A stretch of 41,578 bases of DNA from Hyphomicrobiaceae bacterium (GCA_020442185.1 JAGRKS010000057.1:1-41578); one strand, 5' to 3'; shown: positions 8,865-20,961, numbered from the stretch's first letter. Translations and numbers: made by a program. Notes: a model not told the origin generated them from the letters alone.

Positions 8865-10368
8865 GTTCGCTCCTGCCAATGAGGGCCCTGGCGCGCATGT
8901 CGCCAGCCAGCTCGGAAACCGACAGCTGATGACTCAGCTCGTCGGCGTATGGATCGAGACCCATGGAAGCGAATACGTTGGCGTATGCCGTCTGCACGGC
9001 GGCGAAGGCGATGTCGTGCTTGACCTCGGCAACGAGCGTATTCATTTCTTCGCGGATCAGTGTCTGCTCGCTGATCCGGTCTGCGGATGCTTCGATGCGC
9101 ATCTGCGCCACCAGGCGGCTCTGCACGTCAAGATACTCGGCAGCTGTTGCCAACTCCTTGCGCAAGTGCAGGTACTTCACGCGGCTTACATGCACCTGGG
9201 TCATCACGGCCATGGTCAAGGCCAGCTCGCGTTCGCGCAGGACATCGTCCTGCAGCTCGACCACGCTGCGCTTGGCGGGATACTGGAAAACCTTGAGCAG
9301 GTTCCAAGCAGCCTTGTACCCCCAACCATGCCAGGTATCGTTGAGCAGGAAGGTATTGCTGTCATAGTTGGCGCCAACATAGAGCTGGAACCCGGGAAGC
9401 AGCTCGAGCAGCGCCGCATCCGCTTCGTGACTGTTGATGCGGCGCTTATATGCCACCTCGCGAAGCTCCGGACGGAACTTCATGGCGACACCGATCATCT
9501 CCTCAAGCCCCATCGTCAGACCCGGAGTTCTAGAACTGCGAGGCGGCACCACAAGAGCGAAGTGCGCTTTCGGCTTCAGATTCATGAGCGCCGCGAGTTG
9601 CGATTTCGCGATCTTGAGATCGCGATCGAGTTCCTGGATCGTGCGCTTGATCTCGACGAGTTCGCGCTCATAGGTCAGCGCCGTAATCGGCGACGTCTCG
9701 CGCGCACGGTAAAGCCGCCGCGTACCATCGAGCGCCTGCTGCGTGCGACGTTCGAGCCGGCCGAGGCGTCGCATGAGGCGCTCGGCGCTCACAGCACGCC
9801 AGTACGCCGTCCTGACGTCCTCGACGATGCGCTGGATGACCTTGCGCTTCAGCTCATCAGCGATCAGCACCTTGTCGGCCGCCTGCCGTGCACGGATATA
9901 CGAGAGGCCGAAGTCCAGCACGTTCCAACTGAAACCGATATCCGCCGTCTCGATCCTCTTTTCCTGCGACGTCGCATTGCGGAGCACCACGGGACTGGGA
10001 CCGAGCACGTCACCCGGAAGGACGGTCCTGCTGCTGGTCGCCGAATAATTGTCGCGCCCTGCAAACCCAGTCGAGGCAACAGCGGAGGGCAACAAGCTCC
10101 AGTGCGAGAGATCGAGCTCGGCGACGCGCAACGACTGCTGCATCGCCTCGACACGGAAGTCGAGATTGTAGGCCAACGCACGCGACATCGCCTCCTGGAG
10201 ACCTATGGCGCGCGCAACAGGCTCCTGACCGGCAGTCACCTCCGCGACATTAAGGTCCGCGTTGATCGTCAGCTCGATCTCGGTAAATGGCTCCGGACGC
10301 ACGGCGCAACCCGCAAGGAACACGACGAGCCCAACCGAAATTGTCCTATAGAATGCCAGTCCCCGCAC
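8827..10368 (-). CDS. TolC-family outer-membrane efflux lipoprotein
   Basis: This protein of 513 residues has a lipoprotein signal (VGLVVFLAGC, lipid-bearing Cys21) and long amphipathic helices typical of the TolC/OEP family, with the repeated helix pairs about 60-270 and 290-490. It should form the outer-membrane exit duct that docks with the HlyD-type adaptors encoded downstream. The start is a GTG at 10368; no in-frame ATG lies before the mature domain, and a G-rich stretch sits upstream as a possible ribosome site. It is the first gene of the four-gene secretion operon, and its 3' end overlaps the adaptor gene. No ABC or RND inner-membrane pump lies nearby. Confidence 0.88.
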   Translation of the reverse strand: MRGLAFYRTISVGLVVFLAGCAVRPEPFTEIELTINADLNVAEVTAGQEPVARAIGLQEAMSRALAYNLDFRVEAMQQSLRVAELDLSHWSLLPSAVASTGFAGRDNYSATSSRTVLPGDVLGPSPVVLRNATSQEKRIETADIGFSWNVLDFGLSYIRARQAADKVLIADELKRKVIQRIVEDVRTAYWRAVSAERLMRRLGRLERRTQQALDGTRRLYRARETSPITALTYERELVEIKRTIQELDRDLKIAKSQLAALMNLKPKAHFALVVPPRSSRTPGLTMGLEEMIGVAMKFRPELREVAYKRRINSHEADAALLELLPGFQLYVGANYDSNTFLLNDTWHGWGYKAAWNLLKVFQYPAKRSVVELQDDVLRERELALTMAVMTQVHVSRVKYLHLRKELATAAEYLDVQSRLVAQMRIEASADRISEQTLIREEMNTLVAEVKHDIAFAAVQTAYANVFASMGLDPYADELSHQLSVSELAGDMRARALIGRSERGAAKTATYVRY

Positions 10369-10788
10369 GATGCGCCCCGCCTGCTAGTATCCCCCCGACG
10401 CAAACAGACAAGACCGACACCGAAACAGAACCAACATCGAAGCAACCCGAAACAACAACCCCAGCACGAGTGGCGCCTGCAACGCACCCGCGAAGCTCAG
10501 CAAAAAAGCCCGCCACCACATGGCAAAACGATCGGAAGCTGTACCTTCCGTAAAGGCTTAACTGATTTGCAACGTGTAGTTTAGTCCCAGAGAAGTCAAA
10601 AGGCCGATTGGCGACCTCGTGTTGCCCGCAAGACTCAAGTGCGATGATTTGTGTAGGCCGAACGTTAACCAATTGTTAACGCCTGAAGCCCAGCTCTCTG
10701 CAGGGCGCGGTTTCATTCAAATGTATTCAGAGCTCCTGAAACAGCTCGGCGCGCTCTCACGACGGCGGTTGCGGCGGCCCGGAACCCT
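10369..10788. promoter_or_regulatory. 420-nt gap upstream of the secretion operon
   Basis: This gap lies between the GST stop and the TolC-like gene start, so it should hold the promoter of the secretion operon. It contains a CtrA-type site (listed separately) and AT-rich patches around 10545-10600. I saw no convincing gene here; a minus-strand open frame of about 108 codons has unlikely composition and no recognisable domain. Confidence 0.5.
10664..10680. promoter_or_regulatory. CtrA-type box, TTAA-N7-TTAA
   Basis: The bases GTTAACCAATTGTTAAC contain TTAA (10665-10668), seven bases, then TTAA (10676-10679), an exact match to the full CtrA-binding consensus known from Caulobacter and other alphaproteobacteria. 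The site is also a 7-bp inverted repeat, CGTTAAC/GTTAACG at 10663-10681. It lies about 300 nt upstream of the secretion operon's first codon. Function is inferred from the match only. Confidence 0.5.
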
Positions 10789-11478
10789 TTATTGCCGCGC
10801 CTTCTGGCCGAACAGGACCGACCTCGACCCTTCGTTCACGACCGGTGTGGTATTGATACGATCGGCAATTGCATAGGCACGCCTTACGCTTTCGCGCGCG
10901 CCGATCGTCTCGAACCAGCGCTTCAAATTCGGGAAGTCATCGATATTTTGCTTCTGGCGAAGATGGGGAACAATCCAGGGATATGCGGCCATGTCGGCAA
11001 TTGAATAATCGCCCGAGATGAATTCCCGCCCATCGAGTTGCTTGTTCAATACGCCATAGAGCCTATTTGTCTCTGAAACGTAGCGATCAATTGCATAGGC
11101 AATCTTTTCAGGCGCGTATTGACTGAAATGATGGTTCTGGCCGGCCATCGGGCCCAAGCCACCCATCTGCCAGAATAGCCATTGCAGCGTTTCCGACCGT
11201 CCCCGCAGGTCCAATGGAAGAAAGCGTCCGGTCTTCTCGGCGAGATACAGCAGGATCGCGCCGGATTCGAACATGGCCAGAGGCGGTCCGCCGTCCGCCG
11301 GCTCGTGATCGACGATCGCCGGGATGCGGTTGTTCGGCGCGATCTTCAGGAACTCCGGCCGGAACTGTTCTCCCTTCGATATGTCGACAGGGTGCAGTTC
11401 ATAGGCGATGCCCGCTTCCTCCAGGAAGATCGTGATCTTGTGGCCGTTGGGGGTTGTCCAATAGTAGAGATCGATCAT
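10789..11478 (-). CDS. Glutathione S-transferase, YfcG/YghU (Nu)-like
   Basis: This protein of about 229 residues has an N-terminal thioredoxin-fold GST domain (MIDLYYWTTPNGHKITIFLE, then NNRIPAIVDHEP with the conserved cis-Pro, and FESGAILLYLA) and a C-terminal helical domain (about 90-210, with FISGDYSIADMAAYPW). The TTPNG start of helix one fits the Nu-class YfcG/YghU type, which works as a disulfide-bond reductase using glutathione. I chose the ATG at 11478, with GAGAG nine bases upstream; ATGs at 11487 and 11505 are alternatives. It lies about 118 nt after cbbZ on the same strand and may be co-transcribed with the cbb genes. Confidence 0.85.
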   Translation of the reverse strand: MIDLYYWTTPNGHKITIFLEEAGIAYELHPVDISKGEQFRPEFLKIAPNNRIPAIVDHEPADGGPPLAMFESGAILLYLAEKTGRFLPLDLRGRSETLQWLFWQMGGLGPMAGQNHHFSQYAPEKIAYAIDRYVSETNRLYGVLNKQLDGREFISGDYSIADMAAYPWIVPHLRQKQNIDDFPNLKRWFETIGARESVRRAYAIADRINTTPVVNEGSRSVLFGQKARQ

Positions 11479-11596
11479 GGCGCTCATCTCTCGTCGGTGT
11501 TGCATTTGTCATGCGGAGATTTAGCGCAAACGAACTCCTCGCCCACGCACATTTTCGTGCGGGCGCCGGTCGAGGAGCAAGCCGCACACCGGCGGC

Positions 11597-12289
11597 TCAC
11601 TCGCCGGCGGCTGGGACGAGACCGATATCGAGCGCGAGTTGATGCAAATTGTCGAACGCGTGCCAATGCGGCAGCTCAGCCAGCGGCGCCTTCCGGTATC
11701 CGTTCGCGAACAACGCGAACGCGACCCGCCCGCGCGCCGCCGTCTCGGCGTCGACCTCGCTATCACCGACGTAGAGCGCCGTGTCGGGCGTGCTGGCCAG
11801 AGCATCGATGGCCGAAAGCAGCCCTTCTGGATCGGGCTTGTGGGTCGCGAGCGTGTCGCCACCGATCACGACGGAGAATTTATCACCGAGGCCCACGTCG
11901 CGCAGAACGGCTCGCGCCAGCGCTTCCGACTTGTTGGTACACACGCCGAGGCCGTAGCCAGCCGCCTGGAACGCATCCAGGGCTTCCACGACGCCCGGAT
12001 AGATGACCGTTCGTATAGCCGGTTCCTCCGCATAGAGGCTCTTGAACCGTGCGACCGCCACGCGCGTTTCGGCCTCTGAGGCCTTCGATCCCGCCGCCGC
12101 AAGACAGCGCTCGACGAGCGTTGGAATGCCGTTGCCGACGAACGAGGTCACGGTCGCGATTTCGAGCGGAGCAAGTTGCATCTCCGACATCAGCCGGTTC
12201 GCCGCCGCATGCAGGTCGGGTACGCTGTCCACTAGAGTACCGTCGAGATCGAAGACAATCGCCGTGATCGGCGCCCTACCCTGGCTCAC
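11597..12289 (-). CDS. cbbZ: Phosphoglycolate phosphatase (HAD family)
   Basis: This protein of about 230 residues dephosphorylates 2-phosphoglycolate, the product of RuBisCO's oxygenase reaction. HAD motif I is VFDLDGTLVDS near the N-terminus, motif II is in GVCTNKSEALA, and motifs III-IV are in THKPDPEGLL and YVGDSEVDAETA. The start is taken as GTG 12289: AAGGAG lies six bases upstream, and the GTG overlaps the upstream stop as GTGA. An ATG at 12304 would add five residues but has no ribosome site. The HAD family is certain, and the cbb operon context makes the phosphoglycolate role likely. Confidence 0.88.
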   Translation of the reverse strand: MSQGRAPITAIVFDLDGTLVDSVPDLHAAANRLMSEMQLAPLEIATVTSFVGNGIPTLVERCLAAAGSKASEAETRVAVARFKSLYAEEPAIRTVIYPGVVEALDAFQAAGYGLGVCTNKSEALARAVLRDVGLGDKFSVVIGGDTLATHKPDPEGLLSAIDALASTPDTALYVGDSEVDAETAARGRVAFALFANGYRKAPLAELPHWHAFDNLHQLALDIGLVPAAGE

Positions 12290-12843
12290 GCCGGCTCCTT
12301 CCATTTGATCGAGCAGCCCATGGATGCGATCTGGTGATCTGGGCCGCGCCCGGTCTCGGCGACTTGTTTCATGGCAAGGAAAAGATCGCGACGCAGGTCC
12401 GCCGGTCCTGCTTCCTTGCGCGAGGCGTCGAGGCGTCCGCGATATTGCAGGCCAAGACCGCGATCAAAACCGAAGAAGTCCGGCGTGCAGACGGCGCCGT
12501 AGGCGCGCGCGACTGTTTGCTTCTCATCGTGAAGATAGGGAAACGAGAAGCCCATATCCGCTGCGAAGCGCCTCATGTTGTCGAACGAATCCTCTGGATA
12601 GGCGTCCGCGTCGTTCGAGCAGATCGCAACCGTCGCGATGCCGAGCGGGGCGAGATCATGTGCGTCCCGGACGATTCGATCGATTACGGATCGCACGTAG
12701 GGGCAATGGTTGCAGATAAACATGACAAGCGTGCCATTGCGGCCGGCGACATCGCCAAGCCGCCAGACGCGCCCGTCCGTGCCGCGAAGCTCGAACTCGG
12801 GGGCCTTCCATCCGAAATCACAGATCGGCGTCTCGACCGCCAT
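12286..12843 (-). CDS. Thioredoxin-fold (AhpC/TSA-type) redox protein inside the cbb operon
   Basis: This protein of 185 residues has the AhpC/TSA thioredoxin fold: APEFELRGTDGRVWRLGD, then the active-site stretch MFICNHCPYV with a CxxC (CNHC), and later AVCTPDFFGFD with the family cis-Pro region. Such proteins are often labelled thioredoxin family or peroxiredoxin-like; the substrate is unknown. It lies 48 nt after cbbE and overlaps the cbbZ start by 4 nt, so it is probably translated with cbbZ. The placement suggests redox protection or tuning of the carbon-fixation enzymes. That role is inferred. Confidence 0.8.
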   Translation of the reverse strand: MAVETPICDFGWKAPEFELRGTDGRVWRLGDVAGRNGTLVMFICNHCPYVRSVIDRIVRDAHDLAPLGIATVAICSNDADAYPEDSFDNMRRFAADMGFSFPYLHDEKQTVARAYGAVCTPDFFGFDRGLGLQYRGRLDASRKEAGPADLRRDLFLAMKQVAETGRGPDHQIASMGCSIKWKEPA

Positions 12844-12891
12844 TGATCACGTCCCCGCAGTTCCGCACGCCATTTCAGAGAATCAGAAGAA

Positions 12892-13584
12892 TTAGGCGGC
12901 CTTCGAACGTGCCGCCCCGTCGGCGGCCGCACGGATCGCCGCGATGTTTTCCGCGTAGGCGGCGCGCGTCCCGCCCTTGAACACGGCCGAGCCTGCGACG
13001 AGTACGTTGGCGCCGGCCGCCGCAACCAACGGCGCAGTTTCCGGGGTCACGCCGCCGTCGATCTCGATATCGATCGGCCTGTCGCCGATCATCGCCTTGA
13101 CGCGCTTGACCTTCTCGACCACCGCGGGAATGAACGCCTGCCCGCCGAAGCCAGGATTGACCGTCATCAGCAAAACGAGATCGAGCCGGTCGAGCACGTA
13201 TTCGATGACGCTTTCCGGCGTGGATGGATTGAGCGAGACACCCGCCTTCTTGCCGAGCCCCCGGATGGCCTGGAGCGAGCGGTCGAGATGCGGACCGGCC
13301 TCGGCATGCACGGTGATGATGTCGGCGCCAGCCTCCGCGAAGGCCTGCAGATATGCGTCCGCCGGTGCGATCATGAGGTGGCAATCGAACACCTTCGTCG
13401 AGGCCTTGCGGATCGCCTTGATGATCGGCGGACCGAATGTGATGTTCGGCACGAAGTGGCCATCCATCACATCGAGGTGGATCCAGTCTGCTCCCGCGGC
13501 ATCGACTTCGGAAACCTCGTCGCCGAGTTTTGAGAAATCGGCGGAAAGGATCGAGGGGGCGATAATGACACCGTTGCTGCTCAT
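12892..13584 (-). CDS. cbbE: Ribulose-phosphate 3-epimerase
   Basis: This TIM-barrel enzyme of 230 residues interconverts xylulose 5-phosphate and ribulose 5-phosphate in the Calvin cycle. Hallmarks are [13 protein letters not shown], the metal-binding [35 protein letters not shown] and the late Asp in [14 protein letters not shown]. Its length is normal. Its ATG overlaps the cbbX stop in an ATGA, which indicates coupled translation. The symbol follows the operon (rpe elsewhere). Confidence 0.96.
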   Translation of the reverse strand: MSSNGVIIAPSILSADFSKLGDEVSEVDAAGADWIHLDVMDGHFVPNITFGPPIIKAIRKASTKVFDCHLMIAPADAYLQAFAEAGADIITVHAEAGPHLDRSLQAIRGLGKKAGVSLNPSTPESVIEYVLDRLDLVLLMTVNPGFGGQAFIPAVVEKVKRVKAMIGDRPIDIEIDGGVTPETAPLVAAAGANVLVAGSAVFKGGTRAAYAENIAAIRAAADGAARSKAA

Positions 13585-14519
13585 GATCTTGGCCTTCCTG
13601 GTCCCATCGGATCGTCGAGCCCACCGGAGAAGACGCGGCTCTTACGGATGTCCACCTCTGAAATCGTCGATAGCGCTTTTGCGTCGACCGGTCCGGTTGC
13701 CGACTCGAACAGCCTATTGGCTTGACGAAGGCGTGCACGGTCAAGTGCGTTTCGGATCGATCGAGCATTGGCGAAATGCGGCTGCGAACGGCGCATCGTG
13801 ATGTATTCGGCGAAGGCCTTCGCGGCCGCATCGTCGAACATGTAGTTCTGACTGCCCAGCATGTTGCCCGCGATCGACAGCAACTCGCCGTCTTCGTAGT
13901 CGGGGAAATCAATGTGATGGGCAATCCGCGAGCGGAAACCCGGATTGGACGTGAAGAACTTGTCCATGCGGTCGGCATAGCCAGCGAGGATCACGACCAG
14001 ATCGTCACGGTTGTTTTCCATCACCTGCAGCAGGATCTCGATGGCCTCCTGGCCGTAGTCGCGTTCGTTGTCCGGGCGATAGAGATAGTAGGCCTCGTCG
14101 ATGAAGAGGACGCCGCCGAGCGCACGCTTCAGGACGTCCTTGGTCTTGGGCGCGGTGTGGCCGATGTACTGGCCGACCAGATCGTCGCGGGTGACAGAGA
14201 CGAGGTGCCCCTTGCGGACGTAGCCCAGGCGATGCAGCAGTCCGGCCATCTTGAGCGCGACGGTCGTCTTGCCAGTTCCCGGATTGCCGGTGAAGCTCAT
14301 GTGCAGCGTCGGCGTGTCGTGGGCGAGGCCCATGCTTTTTCGTGCGCGCTCGACGATCAGCAGCGCCGCGATTTCGCGGATGCGCTGCTTGACGGGCTTC
14401 AACCCGACGAGTTCACGGTCGAGTTCGGTGAGGATCTCGGCAACGCCCGAATTCTCGAACTCCTCGGCAAGATTGACGTGTGTCACGACTGTGTTGGCTT
14501 GTGCTGCGGTTTCCGACAT
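13581..14519 (-). CDS. cbbX: Red-type RuBisCO activase CbbX
   Basis: This AAA+ protein of 312 residues removes inhibitory sugar phosphates from red-type (form IC) RuBisCO by pulling on the C-terminus of the large subunit. Walker A is GNPGTGKTT, Walker B is [11 protein letters not shown], and pore-loop residues lie in [11 protein letters not shown]. Sensor and arginine-finger regions lie in [17 protein letters not shown]. The start at 14519 (MSETAAQ) gives the usual CbbX length; an ATG at 14561 would add 14 residues of poor quality. It follows cbbS after 155 nt that hold a strong stem-loop. Confidence 0.96.
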   Translation of the reverse strand: MSETAAQANTVVTHVNLAEEFENSGVAEILTELDRELVGLKPVKQRIREIAALLIVERARKSMGLAHDTPTLHMSFTGNPGTGKTTVALKMAGLLHRLGYVRKGHLVSVTRDDLVGQYIGHTAPKTKDVLKRALGGVLFIDEAYYLYRPDNERDYGQEAIEILLQVMENNRDDLVVILAGYADRMDKFFTSNPGFRSRIAHHIDFPDYEDGELLSIAGNMLGSQNYMFDDAAAKAFAEYITMRRSQPHFANARSIRNALDRARLRQANRLFESATGPVDAKALSTISEVDIRKSRVFSGGLDDPMGPGRPRS

Positions 14520-14605
14520 TCGGCCTGCCTGTTTCGAGATCGGGATATCCAATGGCGACATTCGTCGTCAAGCGCACCTGCTCGCATCGGTCGCGCTGCC
14601 CGTGC

Positions 14606-14638
14606 CCGACGGCCGTCTCTCCAGGATACGGCCGTCGG
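14606..14638 (-). promoter_or_regulatory. Intercistronic stem-loop between cbbS and cbbX
   Basis: An 11-bp perfect stem pairs CCGACGGCCGT (14606-14616) with ACGGCCGTCGG (14628-14638) around an 11-nt loop. No T-run follows on the minus strand, so it does not look like a simple terminator. It lies in the widest gap inside the cbb operon and could stabilise the cbbLS messenger or reduce read-through into cbbX. Confidence 0.6.
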
Positions 14639-14674
14639 TGGTCTTCTCATAGTTAGGTCGTGACGCGTCCGGGA

Positions 14675-15067
14675 TCAACGGCTGACCGGCTTCCACGAAT
14701 AGCGCTGCGAGCGTCCCTTGATGTCGGTGCGCGTCATGTCGAGCTCCGGCTCGATCTTGGGGCGATTGACGATGAACGACATCATGACGGTTTCCCAGCC
14801 GCGCGTGGAATCGAACGCATTGAGCCGAATGTAGTGGTCAGGATGTGCCTTGCGGCACTCGTCCAGCTCCATCATCACGCCCTTGGCGTCCTTGAGGTCG
14901 AACATGGGGTGCCCGAACATCGACCAGTAGGTGTTCCGCGGATGGGGATCATCGGTATATTCGATGCCGACCGCCCAGCCGCGGCTCAGGCAATACTCGA
15001 CCTGCGCCGTGATTTGCGTGTCCGTGAGGTCGGGGAGAAACGAGAAGCAACCTTGTGTAATGCGCAT
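14675..15067 (-). CDS. cbbS: RuBisCO small subunit, form IC
   Basis: This subunit has 130 residues. It starts MRITQGCFSFLPDLTD and contains YCLSRGWAVGIEYTDDPHPR, MFGHPMFDLKD and VMMELDECRKAHPDHYIR, as in red-type small subunits; the C-terminal extension (TRTDIKGRSQRYSWKPVSR) is also typical of that type. It assembles with CbbL as L8S8. The start at 15067 follows an AGGAG-like site and gives the normal length; the upstream in-frame extension overlaps cbbL and is spurious. Confidence 0.97.
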   Translation of the reverse strand: MRITQGCFSFLPDLTDTQITAQVEYCLSRGWAVGIEYTDDPHPRNTYWSMFGHPMFDLKDAKGVMMELDECRKAHPDHYIRLNAFDSTRGWETVMMSFIVNRPKIEPELDMTRTDIKGRSQRYSWKPVSR

Positions 15068-15090
15068 TGATTTTCTCCTGTTCTCTCGGC

Positions 15091-17683
<2,593 letters not shown>

Positions 17684-17710
17684 GTCTTTCGTCTCCGCTG
17701 TGATTTCAGA

Positions 17711-18919
17711 TCAAGTCGTTGCAACGGTCTGCTTCAGGGCCGCAACACCGGGCATCTCCCGGCCTTCCAGCCATTCGAGGAATGCGCCGCCGGCCGTCGA
17801 AACGTATGTAAAGCGCTCGGTCACACCGGCGCCGTTGAGCGCGGCAACGGTGTCGCCGCCGCCCGCGACCGCGACCAGCCGGCCCGCGGTCACGAGATCA
17901 GCTGCCGCCCGTGCGACCTCGAATGTGCCGGTCCCGAACGGAGCCAGTTCGAACGCGCCGAGCGGGCCATTCCATAGCAGCGTCGCCGAGTTCGCGAGCG
18001 CTTCTGAAATGCGCGCGACCGACGCCGGGCCGACGTCGAGGATCATGCCGCTTTCGGGAACGGCATCGACCGGCAACAGCGCGTGCGGCGCGTTGGCAGC
18101 AAACGCTTCGGCGACGACGACGTCGACCGGCAGGATGATTTCGACGTTGGCATCGCGCGCCTTGGCGAGAATGCGCTCTGCGACCGCCACCATGTCATGC
18201 TCCACGAGCGACGTGCCGATGCCGTGCCCTTCTGCCAGCAGGAACGTGTTGGCCATGCCGCCGCCGATGATAAGGCGGTCCATACGCGACAGCAGGTTCT
18301 CGATCACGGCGATCTTCGACGAGATCTTGGCGCCGCCGACCAGCGCGGCGGTCGGGCGCTTGGGACATTCGAGCGCCGCTTCGAGCGCACAGAGTTCCGC
18401 GGCCATCGTCGGCCCTGCGAATGCCGGAAGCAGCGCCGCGAGCCCCGCGATCGAGGCATGTGCGCGATGAGCAGCCGAGAAGGCGTCGTTTACATAGATG
18501 TCGCCGAGTTTGGCGAGCTGGCGCACGAATTCCGGGTCGCCCTTCTCTTCGCCGGCATGAAACCTCAGGTTCTCGAGCATCGCCACCTCGCCGTCGGCCA
18601 GCGATCCAACGACGGCCTCGGCCTCGGCGCCGACGCAGTCTCCTGCGAACACAACCTGCCGCCCCAAATGGCGCTCGAGAACCTCGGCAACCGGACGGAG
18701 CGTCGCCTCCGCGAGGCGCTGACCCTTCGGACGGCCGAGGTGGGACAGAACCACGACCTTGGCACCCCGTGCCGCGAGTTCGGCAATTCCAGGTGCGACG
18801 CGCGCGATGCGGGTTTCATCGCTGACAACGCCGTCGCGGATCGGCGCATTGAGATCGACCCGCACGAGCACCGTGCGGCCTCTCACATCCGCCTCGGAGA
18901 TCATTCCAACGCCCTTCAT
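17711..18919 (-). CDS. pgk: Phosphoglycerate kinase
   Basis: This two-domain kinase of 402 residues phosphorylates 3-phosphoglycerate with ATP. Motifs include VLVRVDLNAPI, VVLSHLGRPKG, ENLRFHAGEEKGD, NDAFSAAHRAHAS, the nucleotide-site ALVGGAKISSK and VAGGGDTVAAL. It has normal length. The ATG at 18919 has AAAGG upstream; an internal ATG at 18904 is possible. It sits between cbbT and cbbA, so expression is tied to carbon fixation. A cbbG (GAPDH) gene, which often accompanies it, is absent. Confidence 0.97.
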   Translation of the reverse strand: MKGVGMISEADVRGRTVLVRVDLNAPIRDGVVSDETRIARVAPGIAELAARGAKVVVLSHLGRPKGQRLAEATLRPVAEVLERHLGRQVVFAGDCVGAEAEAVVGSLADGEVAMLENLRFHAGEEKGDPEFVRQLAKLGDIYVNDAFSAAHRAHASIAGLAALLPAFAGPTMAAELCALEAALECPKRPTAALVGGAKISSKIAVIENLLSRMDRLIIGGGMANTFLLAEGHGIGTSLVEHDMVAVAERILAKARDANVEIILPVDVVVAEAFAANAPHALLPVDAVPESGMILDVGPASVARISEALANSATLLWNGPLGAFELAPFGTGTFEVARAAADLVTAGRLVAVAGGGDTVAALNGAGVTERFTYVSTAGGAFLEWLEGREMPGVAALKQTVATT

Positions 18920-18957
18920 GGTTCCAAGCCTTTCGTTTCAACCCGTCAAGTTTCGCT

Positions 18958-20961
18958 TCAAGCCGTCAAACGGCGTGCGGCTTCTCTGACCGCTTGCGGG
19001 GTGATCCCGAAATGCTCGTAGAGTTTCGGAGCCGGCGCGGACGCGCCGAACCCGTTCATGCCGATGAAGACACCGTTGTCACCGATCCAGCGATCCCAGC
19101 CGAACCGCGACGCAGCCTCGACAGCGATACGCGGCGCGGTTCCGAGCACGGAAGCGCGGTAGGCGTCATTCTGCTGCTCGAACAGGCTCCAGCACGGCAT
19201 GGAGACGACAGCGGCCGCGACACCATCGGCCGCCAGCAGGTCGGCCGCCGCCACCGCGATCTCGACTTCCGATCCCGTTGCGAGGATCGTCACGGCACGC
19301 TCGCCCTTGGCCTCGCGCAGCACGTAGGCGCCGCGCGCCGATAGGTTGGCGCCGGTGTGCTCCGTTCGCAGCGTTGGCAGCGCCTGCCGCGACAACGCCA
19401 GCACGGACGGTGCGTTGTCGGTCTCGATCGCGGCTTGCCAGCACTCGGCCGTTTCGACGGCGTCGGCGGGGCGGAACACCAATGTATTCGGGGTCGCGCG
19501 CAACATAGCCAGATGCTCGACCGGCTGGTGCGTCGGGCCGTCTTCGCCGAGACCTATCGAATCGTGCGTCATGACGTAGATCACGCGCTGCCCCATCAGC
19601 GCCGACAGCCGCATCGCGCCGCGGGCGTAATCGGTGAACGCCATGAACGTGCCGCCGTAGGGGATGAACCCGCCGTGCAGAGCGATGCCATTCATCGCCG
19701 CGGCCATGCCATGCTCGCGCACGCCGTAGTGCAGGTAGCGGCCGGTGAAATCATCGGGCGTGATCGAGCCCAGCCCCTTCGTGATGGTGTAGTTCGAATG
19801 CGTCAGATCCGCCGAGCCGCCGAGTGTCAGCTCGCTTGCCGCGTTGATGATCCCGAGCACCATTTCCGACGACTTGCGGGTCGCGACCTTGGGGGCCGAC
19901 GAGACCAGTTCCTTGCGATAATCGGCCAAGGCCTCCGATATGTCCTCCGTCGCCCCGGCCATCTGCCGCTCGAAGGCGGGGCCGCGCTCGCAGACGCCAA
20001 CTCGCAACTGCCAGGCCGCCCGCGTTTCCGCGCCACGCTCTCCGACGCGCCGCCACGCCGCGCGAATGTCATCGGGGATCTCGAACGGCGCATGCTGCCA
20101 TCCGAGTGCGGTGCGCGCTCCCGCGATCTCGTCGGCGCCGAGCGGCTCGCCGTGTGCCTTGGCGGTTCCCGCACGTGTCGGCGCGCCGAAGCCGATGACC
20201 GTCCTGCAGGCGATCATCGATGGGCGGTCGGCGACGGCATTGGCTGTCGCGATGGCCCGCTCCACCGCGTCGGCGTCATGGCCATCGACCGATGAGACAT
20301 GCCAGCCGGCAGCGGCGAACCGCTTCATCTGGTCCATCGACGTCGCGAGGCTGGTCGCACCGTCGATCGAGATCTGGTTGTCGTCCCACAGCACCAGAAG
20401 TTTGCCGAGTTTGAGATGTCCCGCCAGATCGATCGCTTCGTGGCTAATGCCTTCCATGAGGCAACCGTCACCGGCGATCACATAGGTATTGTGGTTGACG
20501 AGTTCGGTGCCGAAGCGCGTCTCGAGAAGTCGCTCGGCGATGGCCATCCCGACGGCGGTGGCGATGCCCTGCCCGAGCGGACCCGTGGTCGTCTCGATGC
20601 CGAGCGCATGACCGTATTCGGGGTGACCCGCCGTACGGCTGCCGAGCTGGCGGAAGCTCTTGAGGTCGTCCGTCGTCATGTCCTCGTAGCCGAGCAGGTG
20701 GTGCAATGCGTATTGCAGCATCGAGCCGTGTCCAGCGGAGAGCACGAAGCGGTCCCGGTCGGGCCAGGAGGGTGAGGTCGGATCGATCGACATGAAGCGC
20801 GTGAACAACACCGTCGCGACGTCCGCCATGCCCATCGGCATGCCCGGATGTCCCGATTTCGCGCGCTCGACCGCATCCATGGACAGCGCGCGGATTGCGT
20901 TCGCCATATCCCTTTGCGACACCTCGGAGGCACGCGCTTCGATTTGATCGGCCACAGCCAT
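18958..20961 (-). CDS. cbbT: Transketolase
   Basis: This thiamine-diphosphate enzyme of 667 residues moves two-carbon units in the regenerative half of the Calvin cycle. Visible motifs are [38 protein letters not shown], the ThDP motif [13 protein letters not shown] to [10 protein letters not shown], and the pyrimidine-domain [35 protein letters not shown]. The ATG follows GGAGGAAG. It starts 18 nt after cbbP. Confidence 0.97.
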   Translation of the reverse strand: MAVADQIEARASEVSQRDMANAIRALSMDAVERAKSGHPGMPMGMADVATVLFTRFMSIDPTSPSWPDRDRFVLSAGHGSMLQYALHHLLGYEDMTTDDLKSFRQLGSRTAGHPEYGHALGIETTTGPLGQGIATAVGMAIAERLLETRFGTELVNHNTYVIAGDGCLMEGISHEAIDLAGHLKLGKLLVLWDDNQISIDGATSLATSMDQMKRFAAAGWHVSSVDGHDADAVERAIATANAVADRPSMIACRTVIGFGAPTRAGTAKAHGEPLGADEIAGARTALGWQHAPFEIPDDIRAAWRRVGERGAETRAAWQLRVGVCERGPAFERQMAGATEDISEALADYRKELVSSAPKVATRKSSEMVLGIINAASELTLGGSADLTHSNYTITKGLGSITPDDFTGRYLHYGVREHGMAAAMNGIALHGGFIPYGGTFMAFTDYARGAMRLSALMGQRVIYVMTHDSIGLGEDGPTHQPVEHLAMLRATPNTLVFRPADAVETAECWQAAIETDNAPSVLALSRQALPTLRTEHTGANLSARGAYVLREAKGERAVTILATGSEVEIAVAAADLLAADGVAAAVVSMPCWSLFEQQNDAYRASVLGTAPRIAVEAASRFGWDRWIGDNGVFIGMNGFGASAPAPKLYEHFGITPQAVREAARRLTA

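Noticed and set aside
8635..10584. Plus-strand open frame of about 649 codons
   Set aside because: It is antisense to the TolC-like and adaptor genes and carries no domain signal.
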